DNA of 64,000 bases from Cellulomonas timonensis (GCF_900046455.1 NZ_FCOT01000011.1:186001-250000); one strand, 5' to 3'. Counted from the stretch's first letter, positions 23,199 through 32,703 are shown. A program made the numbers and translations. Notes: a model not told the origin generated them from the sequence alone.

Positions 23199-23503
23199 CG
23201 CGCCAGCGCCTGGTCACCATGCTGCGGTTCGTCGCGGCGCTGCCGGGGCGCGCTCTTCTGCTCCTGCTGCGCGGATACCAACTCTTCATCTCGCCGATGA
23301 CAGGGCCGTCATGCCGGTACTACCCGTCGTGCTCCCAGTACGCGGTGATCGCGGTGCAGCGCCACGGCGCTGTCCGCGGCGCCCTGCTCGCCGGCTGGCG
23401 GCTGCTGCGCTGCAACCCCTGGAGCGCCGGCGGGATCGATGACGTGCCCCCTGCGCGGTCCCACAAGCACAGCCTGACGCACGTGGCTTCCCCCACGTCC
23501 TGA
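23195..23503 (+). CDS. yidD: Membrane protein insertion efficiency factor YidD
   Basis: The 102-aa small membrane-associated factor assists YidC-dependent insertion. It shows the hallmark [23 protein letters not shown] and the C-terminal [17 protein letters not shown]. An internal Met (residue 9, MLRFVAAL) is an alternative start matching shorter homologues. It overlaps rnpA by four bases and is followed by yidC. Confidence 0.95.
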   Translation: MTRQRLVTMLRFVAALPGRALLLLLRGYQLFISPMTGPSCRYYPSCSQYAVIAVQRHGAVRGALLAGWRLLRCNPWSAGGIDDVPPARSHKHSLTHVASPTS

Positions 23504-23527
23504 CCCCCCACCGAGGAGCTCTGCCAC

Positions 23528-24688
23528 ATGTCGTGGTTCGACGGACTGCTATGGCCGATCATGGTCGTGGTCGCTTGGATCATGGTCCAGTTCCACAAGG
23601 TGCTCGCTTGGTTGGGAATGGACCCCGCCGGTGGCGTCGCCTGGACGCTGTCCATCGTCGGCCTGGTGATCGTGATCCGGATCATCCTGATCCCGCTCTT
23701 CTTCAAGCAGATCAGGGCTTCGCGCGGCATGCAGCTGCTGGCGCCCGAGATGCAGGCGATCCAGAAGAAGTACAAGGGGAAGCAGGACCCCGCGTCGCGT
23801 GAGGCCATGAGCCGCGAGACGATGGCGCTCTACAAGAAGCATGGGACGAATCCGTTCTCGTCGTGCCTGCCGATCCTGCTGCAGTCACCGATCTTCTTCG
23901 CGCTGTTCCGGGTGCTGTACTCCATGCCCCTGATCGCCGCGGGCACCTACGAGCGCAGCCCCAACATCGGCCCGATCACCCCTGCTGTGGCGCAGGAGTT
24001 CGAGTCGGCCACCATCTTCGGGGCCCCGTTGTCCGGCTACTTCCTGCAGCCTGGCGCGGACATCAACATCAAGATCGTCACGGTCATCCTGATCGTCGCG
24101 ATGTCGGCCACGACGTTCTTCACGCAGCGCCAGCTCACGATGAAGAACATGCCGCCGTCGGCGCTGCAGGGTCCGATGGCCCAGCAGCAGAAGATGATGC
24201 TCTACGCGCTGCCGGTCATCTTCGCGATCTCGGGCGTCAACTTCCCGATCGGTGTGCTCATTTACTGGACCACGACCAACGTGTGGTCGATGGGCCAGCA
24301 GTTCTACACGATCCGCCGCATGCCGGCCCCCGGCTCCGCCGCCGAGAAGGCGTTCAAGGAGCGGAAGGCGCGCAAGGCCGCTGCCAAGGGCATCGTGATC
24401 GAAGAAGAGAAGCCCGTCATCGAGGAGAAGCCGCGCGGTCAGCGGCCGCAGCCGAAGCGCAAGGACCGCGCGAAGCCGCGTCCCGTGGACGGCACGTCGA
24501 CAGGCGCCGAGGCGTCGAGCACGGCGGAGCCCAGCGAGACGTCTGTGGAGAAGCCGCGTCCGGCGGCTGGACAGCGTCCCAAGTCGTCCGGCGCGTCCGG
24601 TGCGTCCGGCGCCCGGAAGCCGTCCAGCGGCGCTAAGCCCGGCGCCGCGCGTCCGAAGCCTTCCCCCAAGAAGAAGCCCACGAAGTAA
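23528..24688 (+). CDS. yidC: Membrane protein insertase YidC
   Basis: The 386-aa Oxa1/YidC-family insertase integrates membrane proteins alone or with SecYEG. It has about five membrane segments: residues 6-28 and 34-58, SCLPILLQSPIFFALFRVLYS, INIKIVTVILIVAMSATTFF and LPVIFAISGVNFPIGVLIYW. The basic cytoplasmic loop KQIRASRGMQLLAPEMQAIQ is present. The last 130 residues form a Lys/Pro/Ser/Ala-rich tail ending PKKKPTK, likely ribosome or RNA contacting. ATG 23528 has GAGGAG nine bases upstream. Confidence 0.96.
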   Translation: MSWFDGLLWPIMVVVAWIMVQFHKVLAWLGMDPAGGVAWTLSIVGLVIVIRIILIPLFFKQIRASRGMQLLAPEMQAIQKKYKGKQDPASREAMSRETMALYKKHGTNPFSSCLPILLQSPIFFALFRVLYSMPLIAAGTYERSPNIGPITPAVAQEFESATIFGAPLSGYFLQPGADINIKIVTVILIVAMSATTFFTQRQLTMKNMPPSALQGPMAQQQKMMLYALPVIFAISGVNFPIGVLIYWTTTNVWSMGQQFYTIRRMPAPGSAAEKAFKERKARKAAAKGIVIEEEKPVIEEKPRGQRPQPKRKDRAKPRPVDGTSTGAEASSTAEPSETSVEKPRPAAGQRPKSSGASGASGARKPSSGAKPGAARPKPSPKKKPTK

Positions 24689-24726
24689 CGCTCACCCGGC
24701 GCCGAGCCGACTGACGAGGAGCACCG

Positions 24727-25242
24727 ATGACGTCTTCTGAAACACCCGCCGCGCCTGCCGAGGCGAGCCCGACCACGCGCCTCGAAGAAGAGGGCGAGAT
24801 CGCCGCTGACTACCTCGAGGAGCTGCTGGACATCGCTGACCTCGACGGCGATATCGACATCGACGTGGATCATGGCCGCGCCGCGGTCGAGATCATCGGC
24901 GAGGAGGGCTCGGTGCGAGCCCTTCGCCGGCTCGTCGGTCGCGACGGCGAGGTGCTGGACTCGCTCCAGGAGCTGACGCGGCTGGCTGTGCAGGCGAAGA
25001 CGGGGGAGCGGAGCCGGCTGATGCTCGACATCGCCGGGTTCCGCGCCGCTCGTCGACTCGAGCTGATCGAGATCGCCAACGAGGCCATCGCGCGGGTCAA
25101 GGCCGACGGCGCCGATGTGGCGCTCTCGCCGATGAACCCGTTCGAGCGGAAGGTCGTCCACGACGCCGTCGCGGCCGCCGGACTTGTCAGCGACTCTGAC
25201 GGCGTGGAGCCGTCTCGCCACGTGGTGATCCGCTCCGCATAG
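24727..25242 (+). CDS. Jag family RNA-binding protein (KH-R3H)
   Basis: The 171-aa protein has an acidic N-terminus, a KH-like domain at about residues 30-100 (GRAAVEIIGEEGSVRALRRL, VGRDGEVLDSLQELTRLAV) and a C-terminal R3H domain (SPMNPFERKVVHDAVA, EPSRHVVI). Jag proteins bind RNA and influence envelope or division genes. It is conserved between yidC and rsmG. ATG 24727 has GAGGAG five bases upstream. A strong terminator lies 40 bp after the stop. Confidence 0.92.
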   Translation: MTSSETPAAPAEASPTTRLEEEGEIAADYLEELLDIADLDGDIDIDVDHGRAAVEIIGEEGSVRALRRLVGRDGEVLDSLQELTRLAVQAKTGERSRLMLDIAGFRAARRLELIEIANEAIARVKADGADVALSPMNPFERKVVHDAVAAAGLVSDSDGVEPSRHVVIRSA

Positions 25243-25283
25243 CTCGACGCAGCGGCGGGCGTCGAGACTGGCGCCAATCGACG

Positions 25284-25318
25284 CGAGAACGGCCGGTCCT
25301 TGGGGCCGGCCGTTCTCG
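25284..25318. terminator. Terminator of the rpmH-jag operon
   Basis: The 13-bp inverted repeat CGAGAACGGCCGG (25284-25296) pairs with 25306-25318 across a 9-nt loop. The last base of the stem is the first base of a parS palindrome. Confidence 0.75.
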
Positions 25319-25331
25319 TTTCACGTGAAAC
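25318..25331. promoter_or_regulatory. parS: parS site 1
   Basis: GTTTCACGTGAAAC is a perfect 14-bp palindrome matching the ParB/Spo0J centromere consensus. It abuts the jag terminator. Confidence 0.92.
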
Positions 25332-25415
25332 GACGATCAGGATCCCGCGGCGCCACCCCCGTCGACCCTCTCGTGGAGCGGCATCGGATCAGCGTGGTGC
25401 GATGACTGCCGCGGT

Positions 25416-25429
25416 GTTCCACGTGAAAC
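25416..25429. promoter_or_regulatory. parS: parS site 2
   Basis: GTTCCACGTGAAAC is one base off the perfect palindrome. It lies in the 473-bp jag-rsmG gap, which otherwise shows only the terminator and the rsmG ribosome binding site (GAGGAGGGG). Confidence 0.88.
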
Positions 25430-25451
25430 AGGAACTCGATCGTGAGGTGTC

Positions 25452-25465
25452 GTTTCACGTGGAAC
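25452..25465. promoter_or_regulatory. parS: parS site 3
   Basis: GTTTCACGTGGAAC is one base off the perfect palindrome and 36 bp from site 2. Confidence 0.88.
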
Positions 25466-25715
25466 ATGGGCACGGGTGGATGACGGAGTGGTGCCCGTGC
25501 GACACGTCGGCAGCGCGGTACGGTAGGGCAGCCCCAATGCCGGAGTTCTGGCGAGCGCGAACGGCTGAAACAGTGACCGCGCGACCAGTAAGCAAGCGTA
25601 GGGCTAGTACGTCACAGGACGTCGGACGGACGAGTGGTGCGCGATCTTCGCCCATAACGATTCGTAGTGAACATCGCAGCCCCGGCATTGCGGGTAGCAC
25701 GAGGAGGGGACCAGC

Positions 25716-26396
25716 GTGTCGAGCGGCGAGCACAGTGCGGAGCAGTCGGAGATCGACCCGTGGCAGGGCGACACGCGGCTGGTCGATTTCTTCGGCCCTG
25801 CGTGGCCTGCCATCGAGGGATTCCATCGACTGTTGACCGATGAGGGCGTGCTGCGCGGTCTCGTGGGACCGCGTGAGGTCGGCCGACTCTGGGAACGGCA
25901 CCTGTTGAACTCGGCCGCCGTCGTCCCGTTCCTTCCGGAGACCGGCAGGATCATCGACATCGGCTCCGGCGCAGGCCTTCCCGGCATCGTGGTCGCGGCG
26001 ATGCGGCCCGATGCCGAGGTCGTGCTTCTCGAGCCGATGGAGCGTCGCATCGACTGGCTCACTGAGGTCGTCGACGAGCTGGGCCTGGCCAACGCTGTGG
26101 TCACGCGCGGACGAGCCGAGGATCTCCACGGTGAGCTGCGAGCGGATGCCGTGACGGCGCGCGCGGTGGCGCCCCTGGACCGGTTGTACCGCTGGGCTCT
26201 CCCGTTGCTGGGCAAGGGGGGAGTGCTCGTCGCCCTCAAGGGCGCCCGCGCACAGGAAGAGGTCGACGCCGGCGCCCGCTGGGCGAAGAAGCTCGGTGGG
26301 GGACCTGCGGAGGTCATCAGTGCGTCCACGATCGCAGGAGCCGAGCAGACGACCGTGGTCCGCGTCGTTCGGGAGGCTGAGCGCGGTGTTCGGTAG
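25716..26396 (+). CDS. rsmG: 16S rRNA (guanine-527-N7)-methyltransferase RsmG
   Basis: The 226-aa SAM-dependent enzyme methylates N7 of G527 in 16S rRNA; loss gives low-level streptomycin resistance in this family. Motif I is IIDIGSGAGLPGIVVA. Other family segments are GPREVGRLWERHLLNS, VVLLEPMERRIDWL, AVTARAVAPLDRL and GVLVALKGARAQEE. GTG 25716 is preceded by GAGGAGGGG. The 3' end overlaps the chosen parA start by eleven bases. Confidence 0.95.
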   Translation: MSSGEHSAEQSEIDPWQGDTRLVDFFGPAWPAIEGFHRLLTDEGVLRGLVGPREVGRLWERHLLNSAAVVPFLPETGRIIDIGSGAGLPGIVVAAMRPDAEVVLLEPMERRIDWLTEVVDELGLANAVVTRGRAEDLHGELRADAVTARAVAPLDRLYRWALPLLGKGGVLVALKGARAQEEVDAGARWAKKLGGGPAEVISASTIAGAEQTTVVRVVREAERGVR

Positions 26397-28830
26397 GAAG
26401 AAGCGACGACAGCGGGCCGCTGAGGAGGCTCAGGTCGCCGCTCCCACAGCGGACGCTGCGTGGACGCCCGGGCCAGGGGCGATGGAGCCAGGCGTCACGG
26501 CGAATGCCGCGGAGAGTGCGGGCATCGCCGCGGAGATGGCCGACGGACCAGGCGCGCCGGCCCCCGCGCTGGCTGTTTCACGCGAAACTGGTGCCCTGGC
26601 GGGTGGACCGGGGGGAGTCTCTGGCGCGGAATCGGCAGATCGACTCGTGACCGTGGCCTCGGCCTCAGATGCGCAGCCGTCGATGGAGCTGGGCGACTCC
26701 ACGGCCGGGCTGCCCCAGCGAAGCCGTCGTTCCGCGTCCGAGAGCGTCGACCGAGAGCGCGAGATGGTCCCCGCACCCTTCGCCGGCCTCTCCGAGTCGG
26801 CTCAGGAGTTCCTCCAGGCAAGCTCGGCGCGTGCTGAGCCGTCACCCACCGTTGGGTCGGCCAGTGGGCAGGTCGCCGGCGCCCCGACGGCGGACGGCGA
26901 CGGCAGCGCGAGCGCCGCTCGTGGTGTCGTTCTTGCCAGTGGCTCGGCAGCCACCGACGGCCTGGCGCCCGCCGAAGCCTCGGCGCCGGTTGTCGGCTCG
27001 GGGTCTGTTATCAGCTCAGGGTCCGTCAACGGCTCAGGGTCGGCCGATGGATCCGCATCCTCAGGCGCGTCGGCTCATTCCGGAGCTACGGCATCGGGTG
27101 CGGAGGCACTGGCCGATCACCCTGTTGCTCGGCGGCACTTCTGGGCACCCGTGGACAGTGGTCGCGAGGTCCCCGCGTATGACGAGTCAACGTCAAAGGA
27201 CGCCGATGATCACGCGGTGGCGCCTGCCCGCCGAAGCCCTATCGGTGACGATGAGAACTCGACGCCACACGGAGCAGGGGCTGTCCGGAGTCCTGGCGAC
27301 GCTGGTGGTGGGCTGCCCGCTGTTTCACGTGAAACGGAGCAGCCCTCTGACGATGCGCGCGATGCGCTGAGCCTCGAGGGCCTCGCCGTGCTGGAGGGGG
27401 GTCCTCCGTCACCGGTGGCAGAGGAGTCGGATGCCCCGGCCTCCGGTCCGGCCGAGAGTGTGGCGGATGACGCTGTCGATCCACTCACTTCGCCGCGGCT
27501 CGACGACCCGCGTTTCGACTCCCCGCCGCCGAACCACGGCACGGGTCAGACACCCGATGGCGAGCCCGTGGCCTTGCCGCCCTTGGTGGCGGGTGCCGCG
27601 CGGGAGGCCGCCGAGGCCGCCGAGAAGTACGCCTCGACGCGGCCGTCCGGTGGTGGCGGCTCCACCTATAGCAGCGAACACGCAGGTCAGAGGCTCGACG
27701 ATCTCTCGTCATCGTCCTCTGCCAAGTCCAACCCGCCCACCGACTCCGATGAAGAAAGGCGTGCGGCGCTCGTCAAGAGCCTCCCGGACGCAGATGAGGA
27801 CACACCGCTGATGGCCCAGATCCAGGAGGATGCGCGTCGGCGCATCGAGCTCCGTGGACGCAAGTTCCCACGTCCTGCCAAGACTCGCGTCATCACCGTC
27901 GCGAACCAGAAGGGTGGGGTCGGCAAGACGACCACCACTGTCAACATGGCTGCGGCGTTGGCCCAGGCCGGGCTGAATGTCCTCGTGCTCGACAACGACC
28001 CGCAGGGCAACGCCTCCACGGCGCTCGGCGTGGACCATCGCGCGGGCACTCCGTCCATCTACGAAGTCCTGGTCGAGGGCGCCCCGATGGCGGATGCCGT
28101 GCAGGAAAGCCCGGATACGCCGAACCTCTGGTGCCTCCCAGCCACGATCGATCTGTCGGGCGCCGAGATCGAGTTGGTGTCGATGGTCGCGCGCGAGACC
28201 CGCCTGCGCACCGCGCTCGACCAGTACCTCGAGGGCCGCATCGCCGCTGGTCAGGAGCCGATCGACTATGTCTTCGTCGACTGCCCGCCGAGCCTTGGCC
28301 TGCTCACGGTCAACGCGTTCGTGGTTGCTCGGGAGGTGCTCATCCCGATCCAGTGCGAGTACTACGCGCTGGAAGGGCTCACCCAGCTCCTCAAGACCAT
28401 TCAGCTGATCCAGGCGCACCTCAACCCGCAGTTGCACGTCTCCACGATCCTCCTGACGATGTACGACGCTCGCACGAACCTCGCCCAGCAGGTCGCACAG
28501 GAGGTGCGCGAGCACTTCCCCGACGTGACGCTACGAACCGCGGTGCCGCGATCGGTGCGCATCTCCGAGGCTCCGAGTTATGGGCAGACGGTCATCACGT
28601 ACGACGCCGGTTCGTCTGGCGCTCTGGCGTACCTGGAAGCAGCCCGGGAGTTCGCGGAGCGCGCTGAGCCGGCGGTCGGCGGTGGGGGAGCGATGTCCTC
28701 CACCGTGCAGCGCGCATGGCAGGCTGCCGACGCGATGGCCTCGGCGCACAACAGCACGTCGGCCCCCGCATCGAACGGTTCCGGCGATGACGCCGGCACC
28801 GCGACCCCCCAGCAGCAGGAGGAGTTGTGA
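26386..28830 (+). CDS. parA: Chromosome partitioning ATPase ParA with giant N-terminal extension
   Basis: This is the Walker-type ATPase that drives segregation of ParB-parS complexes. The C-terminal 315 residues are a complete Par[21 protein letters not shown] (deviant Walker A at 509-516), [35 protein letters not shown] and [12 protein letters not shown]. They are preceded by about 495 residues of Ser/Ala/Gly/Pro/Glu low complexity with GSGS-type repeats and no recognisable domain. GTG 26386 has GGAGG nine bases upstream. The extension is real open frame of normal GC bias, but a shorter isoform is possible. Two parS-type palindromes lie inside it, each encoding VSRET. It overlaps parB by four bases. 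Confidence 0.92.
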   Translation: MFGRKKRRQRAAEEAQVAAPTADAAWTPGPGAMEPGVTANAAESAGIAAEMADGPGAPAPALAVSRETGALAGGPGGVSGAESADRLVTVASASDAQPSMELGDSTAGLPQRSRRSASESVDREREMVPAPFAGLSESAQEFLQASSARAEPSPTVGSASGQVAGAPTADGDGSASAARGVVLASGSAATDGLAPAEASAPVVGSGSVISSGSVNGSGSADGSASSGASAHSGATASGAEALADHPVARRHFWAPVDSGREVPAYDESTSKDADDHAVAPARRSPIGDDENSTPHGAGAVRSPGDAGGGLPAVSRETEQPSDDARDALSLEGLAVLEGGPPSPVAEESDAPASGPAESVADDAVDPLTSPRLDDPRFDSPPPNHGTGQTPDGEPVALPPLVAGAAREAAEAAEKYASTRPSGGGGSTYSSEHAGQRLDDLSSSSSAKSNPPTDSDEERRAALVKSLPDADEDTPLMAQIQEDARRRIELRGRKFPRPAKTRVITVANQKGGVGKTTTTVNMAAALAQAGLNVLVLDNDPQGNASTALGVDHRAGTPSIYEVLVEGAPMADAVQESPDTPNLWCLPATIDLSGAEIELVSMVARETRLRTALDQYLEGRIAAGQEPIDYVFVDCPPSLGLLTVNAFVVAREVLIPIQCEYYALEGLTQLLKTIQLIQAHLNPQLHVSTILLTMYDARTNLAQQVAQEVREHFPDVTLRTAVPRSVRISEAPSYGQTVITYDAGSSGALAYLEAAREFAERAEPAVGGGGAMSSTVQRAWQAADAMASAHNSTSAPASNGSGDDAGTATPQQQEEL
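26575..26588. promoter_or_regulatory. parS: parS-like site 4 (in parA)
   Basis: GTTTCACGCGAAAC has one mismatch at the centre of the palindrome. It lies within parA and encodes V64-S-R-E-T. It may be a weaker site. Confidence 0.6.
27322..27335. promoter_or_regulatory. parS: parS site 5 (in parA)
   Basis: GTTTCACGTGAAAC, a perfect palindrome inside the parA N-terminal extension, encodes V313-S-R-E-T. Confidence 0.92.
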
Positions 28831-30149
28831 GCGAGAAGCGTCGTGGTCTCGGGCGAGGTCTCGGGGCACTGATCCCGACTGGCCTCGATGGGCAGCGTTC
28901 CTCAGAGGGCCAGCGTCCGGTGGACGTCTTCTTCCCTGACAACCGCAAGGACGAGCGCGCATCGAATGAGGCTGCGGCGAAGGCGGCAGCGCAGGCTGAA
29001 GCTGTTTCACGTGAAACAGCGGCACCGACGACGACATCAGCGGCGACGGAGTCGTTGACCACCGAGGCGCCGGAGCAGGCTGGCAGCAACGGTGAAGCGG
29101 GCGCCGCTGCCGGACGTGGTGCCGAAGCCGACACTCCGACCGCGCAGCCGGTGGAGCAGGAAGCCGGGAAGGTGGCCAGTGCTGCCGTAACGGTTGGCGC
29201 GGACGCGCGGGTCGCGAACGGCACACTGTCGAATGGCGTCCCCGGTGCGGGGACTGGGGCTGGCGCCGAGGTCGCGGATGTGGCTCCCACGGCGACGGCG
29301 GCTCCCGCGGATGAGGGCGATGCGCTGCTCACCGTGCCGGGGGCCCGGTTCGCTGAGCTGCCCGTGGGATCCATTCGACCGAACCCTCGGCAGCCACGGA
29401 CGGTCTTCCAGGAGGACGCCCTCGACGAGTTGATCGGGTCGATCCGGGAGATCGGCGTCCTGCAGCCGATTGTCGTGCGGCCCGACGGCGCCGACGGCTA
29501 CGAGCTCATCATGGGCGAGCGCCGGTGGCGTGCGACGCAGGCTGCCGGGCTGGCCACCATCCCCGCGATCGTCCGGGACACCGAGGACAGCGACCTGCTG
29601 CGCGACGCGCTGCTGGAGAACCTGCACCGTTCGGAGCTCAACCCCCTCGAGGAGGCGGCTGCGTACCGCCAGCTCCTGGATGACTTCGGGTGCACGCATG
29701 AGGAGCTGGCCACGCGGATCCACCGCTCGCGCCCGCAGATCTCGAACACACTGCGACTGCTGCGCCTGCCTCCGCTGGTGCAGCGGCGGGTGGCCGCTGG
29801 AGTGCTCTCCGCCGGACACGCGCGGGCATTGCTCGGCCTCGAGGACGGCGCGGCGATCGAGCGTCTTGCCCAGCGCATTGTCTCGGAGGGCCTGTCGGTG
29901 CGCGCGGTCGAGGAGATCGTGTCCCTGGGGGGAGAGGCGGCGCCGGCACGGCGTCAGCCTCGCGCTGGTGAGCGGAACGAGGCGCTCGACGAGCTGGCGT
30001 CACGGCTCTCCGACCGGCTCGACACCCGGGTGAAGATCAACCTCGGCAAGTCCCGCGGCCGGCTGACCGTGGAGTTCGCCTCGGTGCAGGACCTCAATCG
30101 CATCCTGGAGAGCCTGACCCCGGATGAGCCGGGGTTCCTGCGCTCCTGA
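28827..30149 (+). CDS. parB: Chromosome partitioning protein ParB
   Basis: The 440-aa centromere-binding CTPase has the ParA-stimulating peptide [11 protein letters not shown] at residues 7-17. A disordered Ala/Glu-rich region of about 150 residues follows. The ParB N-domain starts near 175 with PNPRQPR and CTP-binding GERRWRA at 230-236. The helix-turn-helix region is [20 protein letters not shown], and the C-terminal dimer domain reads [19 protein letters not shown] 28827 overlaps the parA stop (GTGA) and has AGGAGGAG upstream. A perfect 16-bp parS lies within the disordered-linker codons. Confidence 0.97.
   Translation: MSEKRRGLGRGLGALIPTGLDGQRSSEGQRPVDVFFPDNRKDERASNEAAAKAAAQAEAVSRETAAPTTTSAATESLTTEAPEQAGSNGEAGAAAGRGAEADTPTAQPVEQEAGKVASAAVTVGADARVANGTLSNGVPGAGTGAGAEVADVAPTATAAPADEGDALLTVPGARFAELPVGSIRPNPRQPRTVFQEDALDELIGSIREIGVLQPIVVRPDGADGYELIMGERRWRATQAAGLATIPAIVRDTEDSDLLRDALLENLHRSELNPLEEAAAYRQLLDDFGCTHEELATRIHRSRPQISNTLRLLRLPPLVQRRVAAGVLSAGHARALLGLEDGAAIERLAQRIVSEGLSVRAVEEIVSLGGEAAPARRQPRAGERNEALDELASRLSDRLDTRVKINLGKSRGRLTVEFASVQDLNRILESLTPDEPGFLRS
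29004..29017. promoter_or_regulatory. parS: parS site 6 (in parB)
   Basis: GTTTCACGTGAAAC, extending to the 16-bp TGTTTCACGTGAAACA at 29003-29018, is perfect. It lies within parB and encodes V60-S-R-E-T. Confidence 0.93.
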
Positions 30150-30168
30150 GCGAGCTACCCCACCCGGC

Positions 30169-30222
30169 GTTCCACGTGAAACGGCCAGCCAGATCACTCT
30201 GGCTGGCCGTTTCACGTGGAAC
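30169..30222. terminator. parB terminator built from two parS sites
   Basis: This is a perfect 25-bp inverted repeat with a 4-nt loop. The outer 14 bp of each arm is a parS site (GTTCCACGTGAAAC at 30169-30182, GTTTCACGTGGAAC at 30209-30222). The inner part, GGCCAGCCAGA and its complement, is a conventional terminator stem. It lies 20 bp after the parB stop and between convergent genes. Confidence 0.85.
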
Positions 30223-30317
30223 ATCGCGGTAGGCGCGGTGTGGACCTGATCCGGTTCAGTCGACGCGCGTCGCACGACGGGTGGCCGCCCCGCACGTCCG
30301 CGGCCAGAGCCTGGACG

Positions 30318-31277
30318 TCAGGGCTTTCGTGCGGCCTCGGCGAGCGCGCGGTAGAGCGTGCTGAGCTCGTGCCCCGCAGCCTCGGCGGCCTGGGGGAACA
30401 ACGACGTCTCGGTCATGCCTGGTGCGACGTTGACCTCGAGGAAGTAGACGGTCCCGTCATCGCCGATGATGAGGTCGGTCCGCGACAGGTCCTGGAGGCC
30501 CAGTGCCCGGTGAGCCGCCACAGCGACCTGACCTGCGCGTTCGGCCAACTCCGGTGACAGCCGTGCGGGTGTGAAGTACTCAGTGCGGCCGGGGTTGTAG
30601 CGCGCGTCGTAGTCGTACGGGCCATCGGTGACGATCTCGACGGCGGGCAGCGGCTCGGGCCCGTTGCCGATGTCGATGACGCTCACGGCGACCTCGGTGC
30701 CGCTGATCGCCCGCTCGATGAGCGCGGTGTCGCCGTAGGCGAAGCAGTCCACCATCGCCCGCGGAAGCTCCCCGGCTTCCCGGACGAGGTTCACCCCAAG
30801 CGCCGAGCCGCCGGTGGCCGGCTTGACCACCAGGGGAAGCCCCAGCCTGTCGATGATGGCGTCCAGGACGCGGCTGGCCCCGAGCTCGCGGAAGAGGCTC
30901 TGGGGGAGCGTCACGAACTCCGGGGTGTCGATTCCCTCCCGCGCGATGACGGTCTTCGCGATCGGCTTGCTCCACGCGATCCGGCTGGCCCGCGGCCCGG
31001 TGCCGAGGTATGGCATGCCCAGCAGCTCCAGGACGTCGCGCACGGAGCCGTCCTCACCGCTGGCGCCGTGCAGCAGTGGCCAGACGATGTCGGGTGCGGT
31101 CTCGCGGAGGGCGGGGACGAGGTCGGCGTCGACGTCGTGCACGGTGACCTCGGCGCCTGAGGCGCGCAGCGCGTCGGCGACCCGTCGACCGGACCGGAGT
31201 GACACATCGCGCTCATGGGAGAGGCCACCGGCAAGGATGACGACGCGCAAGGGGGAGAGGCTGGTGGTGTCGGTCAC
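30318..31277 (-). CDS. D-alanine--D-alanine ligase family ATP-grasp enzyme
   Basis: The 319-aa ATP-grasp protein resembles Ddl. The N-terminal segment RVVILAGGLSHERDVSLRSG, LHGASGEDGSVRDVLELLG and GTGPRASRIAWSKPIAK fit the family. Central PLVVKPATGGSALGVNLV and C-terminal SRTDLIIGDDGTVYFLEVN, PGMTETSLFPQA carry ATP/Mg residues. It would join two D-alanines for peptidoglycan, or a related substrate; actinobacteria often carry this Ddl-like paralogue beside parB while the main ddl lies elsewhere. GTG 31277 is the most plausible start. It is 82 bases downstream of the aminotransferase stop. Confidence 0.85.
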   Translation of the reverse strand: MTDTTSLSPLRVVILAGGLSHERDVSLRSGRRVADALRASGAEVTVHDVDADLVPALRETAPDIVWPLLHGASGEDGSVRDVLELLGMPYLGTGPRASRIAWSKPIAKTVIAREGIDTPEFVTLPQSLFRELGASRVLDAIIDRLGLPLVVKPATGGSALGVNLVREAGELPRAMVDCFAYGDTALIERAISGTEVAVSVIDIGNGPEPLPAVEIVTDGPYDYDARYNPGRTEYFTPARLSPELAERAGQVAVAAHRALGLQDLSRTDLIIGDDGTVYFLEVNVAPGMTETSLFPQAAEAAGHELSTLYRALAEAARKP

Positions 31278-31359
31278 GGGGGCGGACGCTCCGGGTTCTG
31301 CAAGGACGGTGCTCGAGCCGGGGTGGTCGAGCCGGGGGGTGCTCGGGTGGATCAGACGA

Positions 31360-32703
31360 TCAGGTGAGGTCGGGGCCGGGCGCCTGGATCGTGCGGTTCG
31401 GGGCGCCGGGACCCGTGCCGAACAGCGAGACGAGCTCGGTCTCGCCGGCGACGACGCCTGCGAGCCGGCGCACGCCTTCGCGAATGCGCTCGGGGGTGGG
31501 GAAGCAGTACGAGAGTCGCATGTGGCTGGCTCCCTGCCCATCGGCGTAGAACGCGGTGCCGGGCACGTAGGCCACCCGCGAGGTGACAGCGCGCGGCAGC
31601 ATCGCCTTCGCGTCGAGGCCGTCGGGGAGCTTCACCCAGGTGTAGAACCCGCCGTTCGGGACAGTCCAACTCGCATCGGGCAGGTGCTCGGCCAGGGAGC
31701 CGATCATGGCGTCGCGCCGTTCGCGGTAGAGCTCGCGGAACGACTTGACCTGCCCCTTCCAGTCACAGGTGGACAGGTAGGCGCTGATCGCGAGCTGGGA
31801 CGCGTTCGACGGGCAGAGGATCGCGGACTCGCTGGCCAGGACGAGTTTCTCCCGGACGGCGTGGGGGGCCACCGCCCAGCCGACGCGGTAGCCAGGTGCG
31901 AACGTCTTCGAGAACGAGCCGAGGTAGATGACGCCCTCGTCGTCCATGGCGCGCATCGCGGGGAGGGGGTCGCCGTCGAAGCCGAGCAGGCCGTACGGGT
32001 TGTCCTCGAGCACGAGCACGCCGTGGCGGCGCGCGATCTCGAGGATCTGGGGTCGGCGCTCGGCGGAGAGCGTGACCCCGGCGGGGTTGTGGAAGTTCGG
32101 CACCGTGTACAGGAGCTTGACCCGCCGGCCCTCGCGCTCGAGGGAGGTGAGGGTCTCCTCGAGGGCGGCGGGGATGAGCCCGTCCGCGTCGAGCGGGACG
32201 TGCACGACGTCGGCCTGGTAGGCGCTGAAGACGCCGAGCGCGCCGACGTAAGAGGGCGCCTCGGCGACCACCACGTCGCCCGGGTCGATGAAGATGCGAG
32301 TCACAAGGTCGAGAGCTTGTTGAGAGCCGGTGGTGACCACCACGTCGTCGGGGTGTGCGGTGATCCCCTCGAGGCGCATCACCTCGAGGATCTGCTCACG
32401 CAGCCCTTCATCGCCCTGCCCGGACCCGTACTGGAGGGCTGTGGTGCCGCGGGTGGCGATGACACGCTGGGTCAGCTCGCCGAGGATATCGAGGGGCAGG
32501 CCCTCGAGGTACGGCATGCCACCGGCCAGCGACACGACCTCAGGCCGGTTGGCCACGGCGAACAGCGCGCGGATCTCGGAGGCCCGCATGCCCTGGGTGC
32601 GGGCGGCGTAGGACGACAACCAGGGGTCGAGCCTGGTGCCGGCAGCAGCCGCGTGCGGGGGGTTGCCCGACGCGGTGCCGCCGGGAGTCAGGTTCTCGTT
32701 CAC
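31360..32703 (-). CDS. PLP-dependent class I aminotransferase
   Basis: The 447-aa fold-type I aminotransferase has the N-terminal family segment GMRASEIRALFAVANRPEVVSLAGGMP. PLP-site features are TTGSQQALDLVTRIF, YTVPNFHNPAGVTLS, VLEDNPYGLLGFDG and the Schiff-base lysine in GSFSKTFAPGYRVGW. The C-terminus shows GGFYTWVKLP and the substrate Arg in ASHMRLSYCFP. Its substrate is not determinable; relatives act on branched-chain, aromatic or 2-aminoadipate-type amino acids. The start is uncertain: GTG 32703 is chosen, and the frame is open to 32769. Confidence 0.85.
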   Translation of the reverse strand: MNENLTPGGTASGNPPHAAAAGTRLDPWLSSYAARTQGMRASEIRALFAVANRPEVVSLAGGMPYLEGLPLDILGELTQRVIATRGTTALQYGSGQGDEGLREQILEVMRLEGITAHPDDVVVTTGSQQALDLVTRIFIDPGDVVVAEAPSYVGALGVFSAYQADVVHVPLDADGLIPAALEETLTSLEREGRRVKLLYTVPNFHNPAGVTLSAERRPQILEIARRHGVLVLEDNPYGLLGFDGDPLPAMRAMDDEGVIYLGSFSKTFAPGYRVGWAVAPHAVREKLVLASESAILCPSNASQLAISAYLSTCDWKGQVKSFRELYRERRDAMIGSLAEHLPDASWTVPNGGFYTWVKLPDGLDAKAMLPRAVTSRVAYVPGTAFYADGQGASHMRLSYCFPTPERIREGVRRLAGVVAGETELVSLFGTGPGAPNRTIQAPGPDLT

